A stretch of DNA of 64,000 nucleotides from Buxus sempervirens (taxonomy: Eukaryota > Streptophyta > Magnoliopsida > Buxales > Buxaceae). The DNA is taken from assembly GCA_947561395.2 (NCBI GenBank), contig OX387195.1:27295126-27359125 (forward strand). The letters run 5' to 3'. Positions 33,578-45,959 of the stretch are shown here, in pieces. The position numbers were made by a program, and so were the translations under genes. The notes beneath the pieces were generated by a model. The model made no database searches, was not told where the DNA came from, and saw only the letters and a program-made list of their open reading frames with translations. Positions within the stretch are counted from its first letter, which is position 1, and each line of letters starts with the position of its first letter.

Positions 33578-36470
33578 TTAGGTACCAACCTATGGCACTA
33601 TAAACAGTACCCTGATAAGCATGCACGCTCGTACAAACACATACACACATACATACATATATATATATTATATTTTTGGCTTTTTCTCATCCTATCTTGT
33701 TGGAGATTTTGGTTTTTCCCAACCCATCTTGGAGAAATCATTTGAGGTATGTGTTTATTTAGATGAATGGATAAAAAGGGAAAAGAAAATAAACTTTTTG
33801 TTAAAGGGTGTATTTTAATTATGGGAAAGAGGAAAATGAACTTTTTACTATTTGGTTCATGAAAAAATTCTGGCCCATTAAAAATTAATTTTCCAAAAGT
33901 GGTCCTTTTTTTTTATATCAAAGAGCTTTCTAAGTTTCTATCTTAAAGTAAAAGAAAAGTAATAAAAACAAAAAAGAAAATCAAAAAATAATTTTCCAAA
34001 AATAAGATCTATTTTTTTATTTTCCTTTATATTGCTTTCACCTAACCAAATATACTTTAAAGGTTGTATGTTTTGTTCATAGGAAGATATCAGCTTATCA
34101 GAAAGTATTATATTTTCAAAAGAGTTTAATTTTCCACACCCCGTTTGTTTAACCAAAAAAATCAAGAAAAGAAAAATATTTTTCAGAACTTTAAAATTTT
34201 CATGTCGTTTATTTCCGCGGGAAACTAAAAATAAGGGAATATGATTTCTTGGATTTGAAGAAAAAAATTTTATCGAAAGCAAGCAGGACTTACCTCCGAT
34301 TTGTTCCATCTAATATTCAAGCTCCGTGGTTTCATGACAACCCGGAAGCTTCTCTCAGTTGATGCATGTTGAGCAATCTTCGATTCTTCTCGAGTTCTCC
34401 TCGCTTGTCTCCTCCAAGCCCCTCGTTCTTTGATTAGAGATCTTAATGGCATGATTTGGGCTTATCTGGGAACGATATGCCAGCATCTGTTAACGATGGG
34501 AAGGAGTAAGTTTGTGGATAGTGAGAAGCTTGTTTCTAGAGATTAATTCGGTGGTTTTCATAAGAAATAGGGGAGGTGAGCTCTTTGTTGGGATAAGACT
34601 GAGCTTTGGTTTGCTGGCTTACATGGATCATAAGAACCTTGATTGTCATCAACTGCAATGCCCAAAAAGAGGTCACTTGAAATCAGTTTTTAGGTGAACT
34701 ATCTCTGAACAATTATCAATTAGAGGTGCAGCTGATGTAATCATATTCCCATTAACACATTCGTATATAAAAAGCAAAGAAAAAAAAATTCTAGAAAGTC
34801 TTCCATGTTACATGACTTACATCCAAAAACCTGAAAAAGCAAAAAAAAAAAGAAAAAAGAATAGGAAGAAAACTTTTTCTATGGAATTTTTCATCGTGAA
34901 AAGTTCTGTTCCATTGAAATAGTGCCCAAAGAATGTTCAAAGCTTTCCTCTCAAAATGAAGGGAAAGTAATGAAAAGTAAAGGTAACTGCTTTTTTATTT
35001 TACCTTTCATTGTTTCATTGTTTTTAACCAATTTAGTGCATGTATGTGATTGAAAAGGAGATATGAGTTGTTGTTTGGGACATCCAAGTGCTTAAAACAC
35101 CATTAAAAGATATTTTTTGAAAAGTGAAAAAAAGAGAGAAAAGCCAAGTTACTTCCACATAAATATACAGAGATAGGGTATTGTACGGTTGATTTGGGAA
35201 AAAAAATTGTTTACCTTGTTTTCGAAGAGATTGCTTCAGCATAGATAATTAATTTATAGTTTGAAAACAAGAAATCAAATTAACTTTTGTGAGGCTTCCA
35301 ATATCTAACATAATTATAATATCATATTGCTTATATATATACAATACTGTATATAATATCATATTGCTTATATATAACAATATTATATTATAATATTTAT
35401 TAACTCGTTGTTTTACCCGTGCTAAGCACGGGAACAAATTTTTTTAATAACATATTATTAATATATATCAACATATCATATTCTTATATATCTTTATCTA
35501 TTAAAAATCATATTTTCTATTAGATATATCTTGTTGTTATATCTTTAAATTATACAAACTATGTTTCCTATTTTTCTCCTTATGTTAATTGACATATTTT
35601 TTTGAACATAATATATATTAGCATATATTTTCATAGTTTTGTTAACATATGTTTTGAATGTTTCATGATACATGTTTATATATTAATACATACATATATA
35701 TAATCATTATAATCTAAGATTTTTTGTTTAGATTGTTAAATGCTTCGATGGCCTACTTTTACTTGACAATTAGAGTGTACCAACCTATGACCTATACTAA
35801 TCTTATATTTGCTAACAATTTAATCAAAATGGCTATTTATCAAGGTGAATTATAATCCTTTATTTTTACCTGCATAGAAAGTTGATTTACCATTAAGGGG
35901 ACACCAACTGGATAGGGTTAAAAGTAGGATTCATACTTATAGGAGTTGGTTAGGGTATGTTAAGTCTCGCCTTGTGCCATTCTTGGATTTTCTTTAATTA
36001 GCCCGCTTTGAATGTTAATTGTGATCGTTGGAATTTTTGGGTTGTTACATTAAAAATATGAAAAACCCAAAAAATTATATAAATTTTTTTTTACGGTTTA
36101 AGCCCTTGGATATTAGAGAAAAGATAAGGTAAAGCAAAACGATATTGATAAGATAAACCTTTTTGTGTTTGATTTTTGTGATTTCCATTAATACCCTAAA
36201 ATGATATTGATAAGATTTTTATGTTACCCTGTCCACGTGGGTGTCCACATGAAAGAGAGAAGACATAGGACCCAAAAGAAACATTTTTTAATAAAAATAT
36301 TATTGAATAATTTATATAGTTTTTATGTTAAATAAATATAGTAATAATTTGTTACCATTGTAAGCCTCATTTCATTGTTGTTCTTCTATCTTTATCTATT
36401 AAAAATAATTCTTCATTTATTTTTTTACATCTTTTTCCTATATTTATTATCCTTATTAACATATTTTTTT
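33578..36470. other. AT-rich non-coding stretch
   Basis: No gene is recognised. The minus frame 34270-34452 is rich in Arg/Ser and ends at a perfect donor (GGAG|GTAAGT, minus strand, near 34290), so it may be a captured or decayed exon, but I do not recognise it. A Helitron-like 3' hairpin is listed separately at 35403-35436. Short AT duplications (ATAATATCATATTGCTTATATATA) occur twice near 35318-35380. Confidence 0.4.
35403..35436 (-). repeat. Helitron-like 3' end hairpin
   Basis: On the minus strand the sequence reads CCCGTGCTTAGCACGGG, then TAAAACAACGAG before T. A GC-rich hairpin of exactly this form shortly before a CTAG|T end is typical of plant Helitrons; here CTAG has become CGAG. 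The 5' end was not found. Confidence 0.5.
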
Positions 36471-37005
36471 GGGAAAATTACACTTAAACCCCCTGAGTTT
36501 TAGTGCGTGGACACTTAAACCCCCTGTGTTTTAAAAGTGATCACTAACACCCCTCTAGTTTTGTGAAATGTACACATAGCACCCCTGCCGTTAACTTCCT
36601 CCTAACGGTGTTAACAAATTTATAAAAAATGACCAAATTACCCTTATAAATAATAGAAGAAAGGGAAAAAAAAAGGAGGGCGTTGAGTTTCTTCATTCAA
36701 CGAAATTGTCGTTTGGAGAAGGAAAAGACTTCACCCTGCTTACAAAACATGGTGAAGACGAACCTACGTTCGCACACTTCCCCAAATGCCCCCCCCCCCC
36801 CCCCTTTTTTTCCTTTCTTCTGTTATTTAAAAGGGTAATTTGGTCTTTTTTTATAAATTTGTTAACAGCGTTAGGAGGAAGCTAACGGCAGGAGTGCTAT
36901 GTGTACATTTCACAAAACTAGAGGGGTGTTAGTGATCACTTTCAAAACACAGGGGGTTTAAGTGTCCGCGCGCTAAAACTCAGGGGGTGTAAATGTAATT
37001 TTCCC
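36471..37005. mobile_element. Mutator-like MITE with 175-bp terminal inverted repeats
   Basis: Arms 36471-36645 and 36831-37005 are imperfect reverse complements starting GGGAAAATTACA. They include CTTAAACCCCCTG, GTGATCACT, ACACCCCTCTAGTTTTGTG and CCTCCTAACG. The element is flanked by an exact 9-bp direct repeat, TATTTTTTT (36462-36470 and 37006-37014), the size made by Mutator-like transposases. The 185-bp middle contains a C16 run (36789-36804) and no gene. Confidence 0.88.
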
Positions 37006-38216
37006 TATTTTTTTAAACACAATATTAACATATATTTCGTATCTTTGAGGGTGTCGGGTAACGTTTTCAAAAACAAGAAACACAAAAACACGTTTGGTAT
37101 ACACTACTGAAAAACAGGGCTGTTTTTAAAAACAGAAAATTTTTAGTTTTTAAAAACAACAAATCGTGTTACATTCGTTTCCAATGGTATTTTTGTAATA
37201 TTTTTATTTATCTCTTCGATAATCATCTCGCTCCCTCCCAGAGTTCTCGTGTGTCTTCTCGACGAAACAGGTAGAATCATCGGAAGATTGTGTGATGTAT
37301 CATCGGAATACGGTCTGAGAAGAAAATAGAAACAAAAATCAGAGCCCCTGTGCTTGCCGTTCCGACGAATGTCGGTTTCGATTGCTACAGAAACCCGTTG
37401 GAAGTTTCCATAACCCCCTGTCAGCAGCGGAATCGACGGCATACAGGCTCGCCGTCGATTTTGCAACGATTCCGCACATGCCTTGCTATTCTCTAAAACG
37501 GGAAAAAGAAAAACCATAAAAGTGAGAGAGGGGAGGAGAGAAGAGGGGACAAGAGTAGCATAACCGGTCGCCATTGCCATCTGCATTGCAGTCCCCGTCG
37601 CCTCGCCGCGGTGCTATCCTTTCGAATGACTTCCGCACCGAACACCAACACAAAAGGGTAGTAAAAAACAAAGAAGAAAAGATAAAAAAGAAATAAAAGA
37701 GAAAATTTGAGAGAGAGGGAAGAGACCGACGTGGGTCTCCCACCCTTTTTACTCTACTTTTCGAGTCCGTTTGGTAGCGTTTTTTTCTAAAGACAGTTGG
37801 AAAACTAAAAACAGTTCCAACAATTTTTGAGTTTTTGAAAATAAGTGACAAGAAACCCGTTTGGTAACAATCATTGTTTTTTGGGTTTCTAAAAACAGGT
37901 GACAAGAAACCTGTTTGGTAACAATTAATTAAAAAAAAAACGATTTAAGTTTTCAAAATCAACAAATATGGATTTCTATACAACCTTAATGCCTATTAAA
38001 CTATAAAAGTAAATTATGAGCACCAAAATCAAATTCAATCAATGCCTATTCAACAATTCCGTTCATGTACCTTGAATCTTAAAATGGTTTAATCCAGCTG
38101 AAAACAATTTCGATATATATTTTCTAATATTCAACACTAAAGTACCAAATCCGGATTTCCACGGCTTCTTGAAACTAGAAATTAAAAAGAAAAAGACGTT
38201 TAGAATAGGAGAATAC

Positions 38217-38374
38217 CAGAAGGTGAAGAACTTGATCGATTGGGCGACAGTGAATGCGACAAGAGCAGAAATGGGAGGGTAGTTCCCGAGGATAGAAAAA
38301 GAAAATGAAGAGGAAGAATAGGCTGGAACACTATGCTGGATCAGGAAAGCAGATGAAGCTTCCTCATCATCCAT
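38217..38374 (-). pseudogene. Captured first exon of a DUF212 (acid phosphatase/haloperoxidase-related) gene
   Basis: The minus frame starts with ATG, has a short Ser-rich lead and then NYPPISALVAFTVAQSIKFF, followed by TFW and a donor at TG|GTATT. This is the beginning of the plant DUF212 membrane protein family, where the same NYP-(I/L)-SA segment precedes an FFT-WY motif. The next expected block (GGMPSSHSA) is absent from this exon and I do not find it further along the minus strand to 37050. The gene is therefore represented by exon 1 and some intron only. Confidence 0.65.
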
Positions 38375-38513
38375 CTTCTTCCTACTCTAATCGGTAAAAC
38401 CCTTATTTCCTCTTCTCTATCAATCAATTTTGATATATTTCTTCCCTTTGATGAATTTTTTCTTTTCTTTCTTATAATCTTTCTTTTAATCCTTAAACGA
38501 GAAAAGACAAGCC

Positions 38514-38933
38514 ATGGAGACTGGAGAGACCGAGTGCCCGCAAATCGCAATGAAGGCAAGAGAGAACGAAGAATCCGAAGGCCAATCTGTTAAATGCGAA
38601 TCGAAAAGCGATCCATCCAAACAGGAACTCGAAAAGAACCGCTTCAATGATGAAGATCTTGAATTCAAACCCACCTCTTACTCTTCCACTTCTCCGACCG
38701 CAACAGAAGAAAGCGCATTAAAGCTCCAAGCAAACGCCTTTCTCCTTGACACCGAAAGCTCTCGCAGATCGCTCTCAAACGAAGCCCTATTCATCTTCTT
38801 CGCCGACTCGTCGCCAGGGAACAATGAATCGGACAAAATGGACAAGGAATTTGATTGTGACTTCCGAATCGGAAGAACCATTTCGGACTCTGTGTGCGGG
38901 GAGCTCTGTTGTCTGTGCCAAGAAGAGAGATGA
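38514..38933 (+). pseudogene. 139-codon ORF divergent from the DUF212 exon, probably a captured gene fragment
   Basis: An open frame from ATG to TGA with an acidic, Ser/Glu-rich composition (METGETECPQIAM... to ...CGELCCLCQEER) and higher GC than its surroundings. I do not recognise it. It starts 139 bp from the DUF212 start codon in the opposite direction, as if one genomic segment with a bidirectional promoter had been copied into the element. It could also be a real small gene. Confidence 0.4.
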
Positions 38934-39110
38934 GAGTTTGTATCGAAGAGAGAAAAAATGAGTTATTACGAAAATGCCATCAAACAAAAAACTATTCGTC
39001 GTTTTTGAACCGTTTCTCTAAAAAACGGTTTGAAATTTTTTTCAACCAAACAAGTTTTTGGTTTTCTGTTTTACTCTCTAATTTTTTGAAAATAGAGAAA
39101 TATATATTTG

Positions 39111-39566
39111 ATTTTTTTTTATTAATTTAGTTAAAAATAGTCATGGGTTTCTAGGACTTTGAAAAGATAAAGATTAATTATGTAATTTAAATTTAGTTAA
39201 AGATAGTTTTGGAGAAAGATATCATGTCCACGAGGAGGTAAGATAATATATATTTTAAGAAATTATTTATTTTAAATAAATTATTTTAATGTGAGGCCCA
39301 AAAAGACAATTGGAAAAATAAGGGGATGTCAACTTGGAGGAGAGAGAAGGTAGTGTTTCTGTACTTAGCTTTAGTGTGTAATGTGTATATATATATGATT
39401 TCATATTATAATGTATAAAATAATATTTTAATACTAAAATGATTATATTATTTATTGTGATATTATATATTATTCTGATATATATTATGCAATAATAATA
39501 TTATAATATTCATTAATTTCACATTATAATAATGTTATAATTTAAGATAATAATATAAATAGATCA
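39111..39566. other. AT-rich spacer left of the solo LTR
   Basis: Very AT-rich, with no gene. GTCCACGAGGAGG/GTCAACTTGGAGG words near 39228 and 39327 form a loose direct repeat. Confidence 0.4.
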
Positions 39567-42500
39567 TGTAAAATCCCGGATTTTAGTAATTAAATAAATT
39601 AGATAAAAATAAATATATTAATTGAATTATTAAATCAATGCAAATAATGAGGATTTGAATCAACCCGGAGAGTTGCAGGTGGCTCCGGAACTTCGGAGAA
39701 CTAATTCAAGGTGAGTTTGTATTTCAATTTTAGGATTATTATTATTATTATTTGTTATTTAATAACCAATTAATTTAAATGGGTGTATTAAAAAAGAAAT
39801 AATAATAATAAATGAATAAAATATATATATATAAGTTGGGCCGAATCCTTCTTTAAGGTGATTAAGTTGAGCAAAAATCATGGTTTTGTCTCATACGAAT
39901 AAGATTAGTTTGCTAAGATTTTTGAGATAATACTTTTTGATCCAGATGAGAAGACCTTTATTGCTTTTGTGGGATCGTGAGAAGGTGTCGTATAACTCCT
40001 TCCCATTCAAGTTTTCTTTCATGGTTGATCCCTAATTCGTGCAAACAGGTATGCAAAAAAAAAAAATGAAAAAGAAAAAAGGGAAAACCAAATCTGTATA
40101 CTTATTTCCAGACAGCAACTTGCTCTCGATAAAAATTTCTGGGTTGAGTTGTTATTTTATGTTGTTCTCAAGGTTTACATTTTTGGTTTTTTTGCTCCCA
40201 GTGATGCGTTTCGTTGGGGTAAATCGCCAGGTTGCATTGCTGGCAAAATTTCGACGATTTTTTGATGAAGCGGGGCGGCATGCTGAGCGAAACGGGCAAA
40301 ACAAAGAAAAAAAATGCAAATTTTTTAGCGAAACGGGCGGCGTGCCGGCGAAATTTTCCCAAAATCCAAAAAAACCAACTTTTGCCCATTTTTTGCTTTT
40401 TTTTGCCTTTTTAATTTTTTCCGTCGTGAAATTTCGTTTTGGCCGATGGGCGGTGGCCGCCCACCGGCACAAAAACTGTAAACCTTGGTTGTTCTTGTTT
40501 AGATTAGAGAGAGGGTGCCACACCTACTTTTCTTCATTCGTGTTCTTCACAAACTGATCTCTATTGCCTTGCTAGTGATCAGATTTTAAGAGGGACAAGG
40601 AAGGCTGGTCGTTGGAAGGAGGAGGAAGGAAAAAAAAAAGTGGGAAAAAGCCATAGTCGTGTGATCTATCAGGTAAACAAAAAAAAAATTCTCAGATCTG
40701 GTTTTTGGGTTGGGCGTTAACTTGAATGTGATAAAAAAAATTTTCTGATTCAACATTTGGTGTTGTGTATTTTGCTTAGATTAAATAGAAGAGGAGTAGG
40801 GAGATCTCAATCTGATTTGAGAAGAGGGTAAAGGTCAAAAGTGTGGTTCATGTATGTGACAAAAAAATTTCTAATTATTTTTTAAGGCTTGACATTAAAC
40901 TATAGTGAGCAGAATTTTCTGATTGTTGATATTTTATGTGCAAGCTATCTCAGATTGAAGGGAAGAGAGAGGGATCATTAGATTAGATCTAAGGTGAACA
41001 TTCAGACCTTAACCCATGTTTTAAAACCCCATTCGAATAGGTTTTTTGCTGCTGGAAGAACTGAATTCAGTTTGGTTATTTTATGTATGTGTTAAGTGTA
41101 TTTTTTTTTGTTTTCGTTGGACTGCGAAAGGGGTCTCTTGGATGATTTTTGGTGTGGATTAGACCCGCTATCAACATGTAAGTAGTCCCTTCAAATTTGC
41201 CAAAAAGAAGAAGAAGAAGATTTCGGGTTACACAAATGGAACCGATGGATCTATGTGTTACTGTAATTTTAAACTTAATTTTATTCTTCGGTTTATTTTG
41301 TTGCAATTTGATATTGGAAAAAGAAATTTCAGAATTTATAAGCTAGAAATTGGACATTGAGATTTGATATTATGTAGTTATGATTTTTTTTATAGATGTA
41401 TTGAATAATTTAATACCACCCAAATTTCTACACTTATGTTTATGTTTTAAAAAAAAATTCGATTAAGTGATTTTGTTCTGGCATGTGAAAATTTTCAGGA
41501 AGTATATGTATACACGTTAATTCGGACATGAGATGAGTAGAAATCATGGGTGATTTATGGTACAAAATTTTCAGAATTAGTCTAATTTAAAGGGATACTT
41601 AGTGGTTGCACTATATAGTGGGTATTTGATTGTTTTATTAGACTATACCTAATTTTTCTATGAGAGGGAATTTTTACAGATACCAAATGGCATATTTAGA
41701 GAATATGATCTTCATGAAAGTTGTTTGTTTTTTAGTTTATTTTAACCTAAAAATATAAAAGAAATGATTTACTAATTTTAAACTTAATTGTTACTGTTGT
41801 TGGTCTATACAGGATTTTGAATTAAAGTAGACTTTGAAAACTTATAATTAATTAACAAGGTAGAATTTTGTAAAACTGCTATAGGTTATTCTAGTGCATT
41901 GAGTTAGAAGTCTAACAAACCAGATTTTATGTTATTTTGTTAAGAAATGAATGAGATATGGGGATTTGAATCCTACTATGTCAGAAAATATAAAATTGAT
42001 ATAGTTATGGTTAAAATTCAATAGAAAATAAATAGACTATATTTTATGATGGATTTAAGTTTGTTTTGAATTCTGGAAATTATCAGATTAATAAGGAACT
42101 GGATTTGAGTGTATTTATATCTTAGAGAATTTAAGTTAATGTCGGGGAGAAGTGGTAAGGTTTTGAGGATGATCATTTTGCTTATAGTGAGATATCCCGA
42201 TCTCACATTGGAAACGGATGAATACCCGGTATGGTATAAGAGTCAGGGAGAACACTTAACCAAATGAGGTGCCTTTTGAGGACAAAACCGTGCGGGCTTA
42301 GGCCCAAAGCGGACAATACCTCGCTGGGTTGGGTCATTACAAATGGTATCAAAGCTAAATCCAGGTCCAGTAGTCCGTGGCTGATGTGGGTCTTGGCGTT
42401 GCTTGTAGGAGGTGATTGGACCGACGAGGGTGGGCCCATGAGAGGCTGACAAGCTTCTAGGTAGCCACTGCACGGGGACGTGCAGTTTTGAAGGAGGAGA

Positions 42501-43974
42501 GATTCTGATATCCTGATCCCACATTGGAAACGAATGAATACCCGATACGATATAAGAGTCAGAGAGAACACTTAACCAAGCAAGACACCTTTTGAGGATA
42601 AAATCGTGCGGGCTTAAGTCCAAAGCGGATAATACCTCACTAGTTTGGGTTGTTACATAAGGATTATTGTGAACTCTAGGGAATTTATGATGTCTATCTA
42701 AATTATTATTTTTAGGAAAATTTAGATTTCATATTTTAGGAAAAGTGATCAAATTGTTGATGAAAATATAGTGGAATTTCAGAAAATACTATTATAATAG
42801 ATTTTCTTTATAAAAAAAATAGTTTTAAAGGTTTTGTAGGAATTATTTAAGACTAGAAACAAGCATTTTATGAAATATATTAATTAACAGAGTTTTAATT
42901 TACACTTTTCAAAATATTTAAAACATGATGTTTAAACTATCTGGAACTTTGTTTAAAAGCCAAATTTTGGTTATTAAATATCTTGTAGGAACCAAATTAG
43001 TTTTAATCATTATTATGGTTTAACTGGTTATTTAATTCAACACGTATGTGTCCCTGCGTACGCGGGTTTGTTTCTGACACGTAAGTGGATATTTTATGAC
43101 GTATGTCTTTTACCTAATATTGGTGATTTCCCTATCTAGTGGGCTTAACTCTAAATGAATCCATAGAGTAGCTAGTAAATGAAATGTTTTCTAAAATAAT
43201 TTGAATTCTATGTCACAGGCACTCTATCATGTTTACGATGGTATCGCTTCAATATTGGTCGATTGCTACGTTATTCACTCCGATATCGGTTAAACCATAC
43301 ATACTAACTCACTCCAGTATCGATTGAATACTTCTGCCTAGCGTATCGACTGGCCCGCTTATAAGTCGGTTAGATAGCATATTGGCATAATCTGTTGATC
43401 TATCTTTGGTTTCCTATTTCATGAGTCCGACAAGACTAATTGTATGATTGCATCATTTTATATTTTATTGTGATTATATTTATCTTGGTTAACTTGATTA
43501 CTCGCTTGCATATTTTCGAACTGTTAAAAATTTATATTTCTATATGGCTACTTACTGAGGTGTTGTTTCTTACATTATTGTTTTTATCGGATTTGTTTTC
43601 AAACACTCCGAAAGAGGACGCTACTGGATTAGATACACAGGGGGACTACCTTGACTATCAAGAGGAGGATTTCTATTTACCTGCGTAGGTTCAGGGATTC
43701 ATGTCTTTTATTTGATCTAGATTATTTTGGTGGGTGTATTGGGATTATTTTTAGTTGACCTTAACCTGATTTTAATCAGATTTTTTTTATGCTTCGGATG
43801 GAGATTTTTTTTATTATTGTTCCACGCTTGGTTGAAGATTTTATATATTTATTATAGCACTCCGATGATGAACACGAATTTATTTATGTCTGGTTTAGTT
43901 ATATCTGGGCCTTTTTCTAACATTCAGGGTTTGGGTTTATGATTTTTAAATAAACCTGGATCTGGGGCGTTACA
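39567..43974. mobile_element. Long solo LTR, probably Ty3/gypsy type
   Basis: It starts TGTAAAATCCCGG and ends GGGGCGTTACA, giving TG...CA ends with a TGTAA/TTACA inverted pair. It is flanked by an exact 5-bp direct repeat, GATCA (39562-39566 and 43975-43979). There is no internal second LTR, primer site or gag-pol frame, so I call a solo LTR of 4,408 bp. A TRIM (42188-42657) is nested in it, leaving about 3.94 kb of LTR. CCCGG-rich starts with GGGGCGTTACA ends and multi-kb length are typical of large plant gypsy LTRs. Open frames inside (for example 40039-40557) have no retroviral motifs. Confidence 0.75.
42188..42657 (+). mobile_element. TRIM retroelement nested in the solo LTR
   Basis: LTR1 is 42188-42341 and LTR2 is 42506-42657. 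Both contain CACATTGGAAACG, TATAAGAGTCAG, CACTTAACCAA and CAAAGCGGA.AATACCTC, and both end in TTACA. The primer-binding site TGGTATCAAAGC (42344-42355) follows LTR1 by two bases; it differs by one base from the initiator tRNA-Met complement. A polypurine tract, GAAGGAGGAGAGATT (42490-42504), directly precedes LTR2. It is 470 bp and non-coding. Flanking 5-mers TATAG and TAAGG match only partly. Confidence 0.88.
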
Positions 43975-43979
43975 GATCA

Positions 43980-45959
43980 TAATAATTTTTCCAACATGTT
44001 TCTAATGTCAGATCTAATACTGATCTAGTGTATTAATGTAAATGCAAGACCAAAGTGCTTAATACCTTTGATTGGCTGTTCCGATGGTGAAGCGTGAGCT
44101 GATGAAAAATGGAGTTGCTCCAGCTGATATGCACTTGACCAGCAGGTTGCTGTAAAGGGAACAATGCCCCAAGCTTTCTTTGTTCGCAACTAGACCTGCA
44201 AGACATTCTCATATTTCATTTGCAAATAAGAATGATATATCTTAATCTAACAAAACAAAAAGTCTACTTGAGAAGGGTGTGAAAGATTACTCTGTTTAAG
44301 TCCAAGATAGTGTCACAATAAACCATAACCAAATACCACATAGGAAACTTCCTTTTTCGCTTTTAATTTTAGTTTAAGCAAAAGTAGTGATTCTGGGGAA
44401 TGAGGTAAAATCCTGAAATAAGTATTTATTTAGACATGTCTGGCGCCAATTCAAGTAGTGTACAGAAAAAAAACGTTTGAGGATACATGGGGGTTGCTCT
44501 GCAAGTGCCTGAAATGTTTGAGATAATGTTATGAGTGTTTACTTAAAAAATTCTTCCTGTCAACTGGATCTTTTCATTGTTACCTGATGAATCAACACAG
44601 TTGAAGGAGTCATTCTGGTTACTGTGTTGACCTACATAACGAACACCTGCAAAATAGGAGACAGGAAAATTGGGGCAGGGGTAGGTGATGGAGGTGTTGA
44701 AGTGAACATAAAGGTATCTGAATTCAAATTAGAGAGCAGGATAATTTATCACTGGTTTGTTTTCTTAATTCAGAGATAAGGCATTTGAATCATTAGAATG
44801 ACTATGAGACCGAAGTGAGAATGACTACCACTGCCTATTGTGACAGGAATACTTGCAATAGTAGAGGAAGAAGCTGTTCACTCGCTTTACCCTTACTTGA
44901 ACCGCATATGAAGGAAAATTTGAGAGTCAAGAAATCATTTGGCCTTGTCAAGGGGACCTTTCCATTAGGATGATAATAGCCATATAAATTTATTGGTCTT
45001 GAGAATGTGACATGTATTCTAGTTGTTACAGAAAAACGTAATGAGTCATGTAGTCATGGGATTGCTTCAAATGAAATTCTTTCACATGAGATCCTAGAAT
45101 TGGATTTATAGGGCACTACCACCCCACCCCAAAATTTACATGTCCACATCACTAAAATAGTGAACGATCCTTCCCATCAATACTAACCAAACGCAAGCAT
45201 TCGTGTTGAGCCAAATCATTAAATGTTAGGCACTTTCAAAATCTTCCAGAATTATAGTTGGTTTCCCTGAACCTAAATGTCTATTTTCAACTTCCAAAGA
45301 AGCAAATTCTGTATGGAGTTTAGTCATTAAATTCTAATATAGGAAGAATAAAAATAGAACAAAAAAGAAAAAAAGAAAAAATAAACTACTTCCTATGACT
45401 TCGTAGAGTCAACATACCCCCCAATGTCTACATTATCAAATGCATCAATACGCCAAAATCCTTCCAATCCCAATGCATTTGCTATTATTTCGCTGTGCTT
45501 TCTTTTCAAGGCTCATTACTGATAAAAGAAAGCAAAGAAAATTAGTAGAAAGTAAGCAATAAAAAAAATTAAGAAAAAAAGGTCTATCCGATCCTAGACA
45601 TGAGAGACCAGTCACTGCCAAATTTCAAAGATTCGGGATAACAAGTTCACACACATTGATATAATGAAGATCATTCAAAATGTTGGGCCAGATTCTAGAT
45701 TAGCTAAAGTTCACATTGATTAGACAATCCTAACAGTTCATAATTCATTGTGGTTTTTTCTAACAAAATCAGCAAATCAGGATTTTTCGAAATGATATTG
45801 CTCAAATGATTGGAAATCTTTGGTCGAATTAGGTTGATAGCATATCCAGCTTGTCCAACATTTTGAAGGCATAGGTTGATGACCATGATCATTCGCTAAT
45901 GTAGTTAGAATATGCAGAGATATGGAATGGATGCAGGAACAAAAGGGACAACAGTACCA
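43980..45959. other. Spacer between solo LTR and SDH pseudogene
   Basis: No intact gene. On the minus strand, an acceptor-like TCTTGCAG near 44192 is followed by a 47-codon open frame to about 44065. It could be an extra terminal exon of the SDH-like pseudogene, but its sequence does not match the SDH C-terminus. The rest is AT-rich with no recognisable feature. Confidence 0.35.

Larger units (their letters stand above)
37050..39110. mobile_element. Candidate MULE-like element carrying host gene fragments
   Basis: The left flank (about 37050-37215) and the reverse complement of the right flank (about 38965-39110) share an ordered series of words: a GTTTGGT segment, runs of TTTTAAAAAC type, ACAAATCG/ACGAATAG, ATGG(T/C)ATTTT(T/C)GTAATA, then CTCTTCG. 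I read these as old terminal inverted repeats of about 150 bp. Between them lie a DUF212 first exon (38217-38374, minus) and a divergent 139-codon frame (38514-38933, plus), plus a second TTTGGT-rich block at 37755-37930 that may belong to a nested element. Exact ends and a 9-bp TSD were not found. Confidence 0.5.

Noticed and set aside
34270..34452. Arg-rich minus frame ending at a consensus donor
   Set aside because: No recognised domain and no partner exon; mentioned only as possible decayed exon.
37143..37905. Two minus-strand frames of 139-147 codons in the MULE-like region
   Set aside because: Low-complexity, no recognisable domain, and they overlap each other in different frames.
40039..40557. 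172-codon plus frame and 123-codon minus frame
   Set aside because: They lie inside the solo LTR, overlap each other and carry no gag-pol or host motif.
44065..44192. Terminal exon of the SDH pseudogene
   Set aside because: An acceptor-like site and 47 open codons exist, but the translation does not match the SDH C-terminus.
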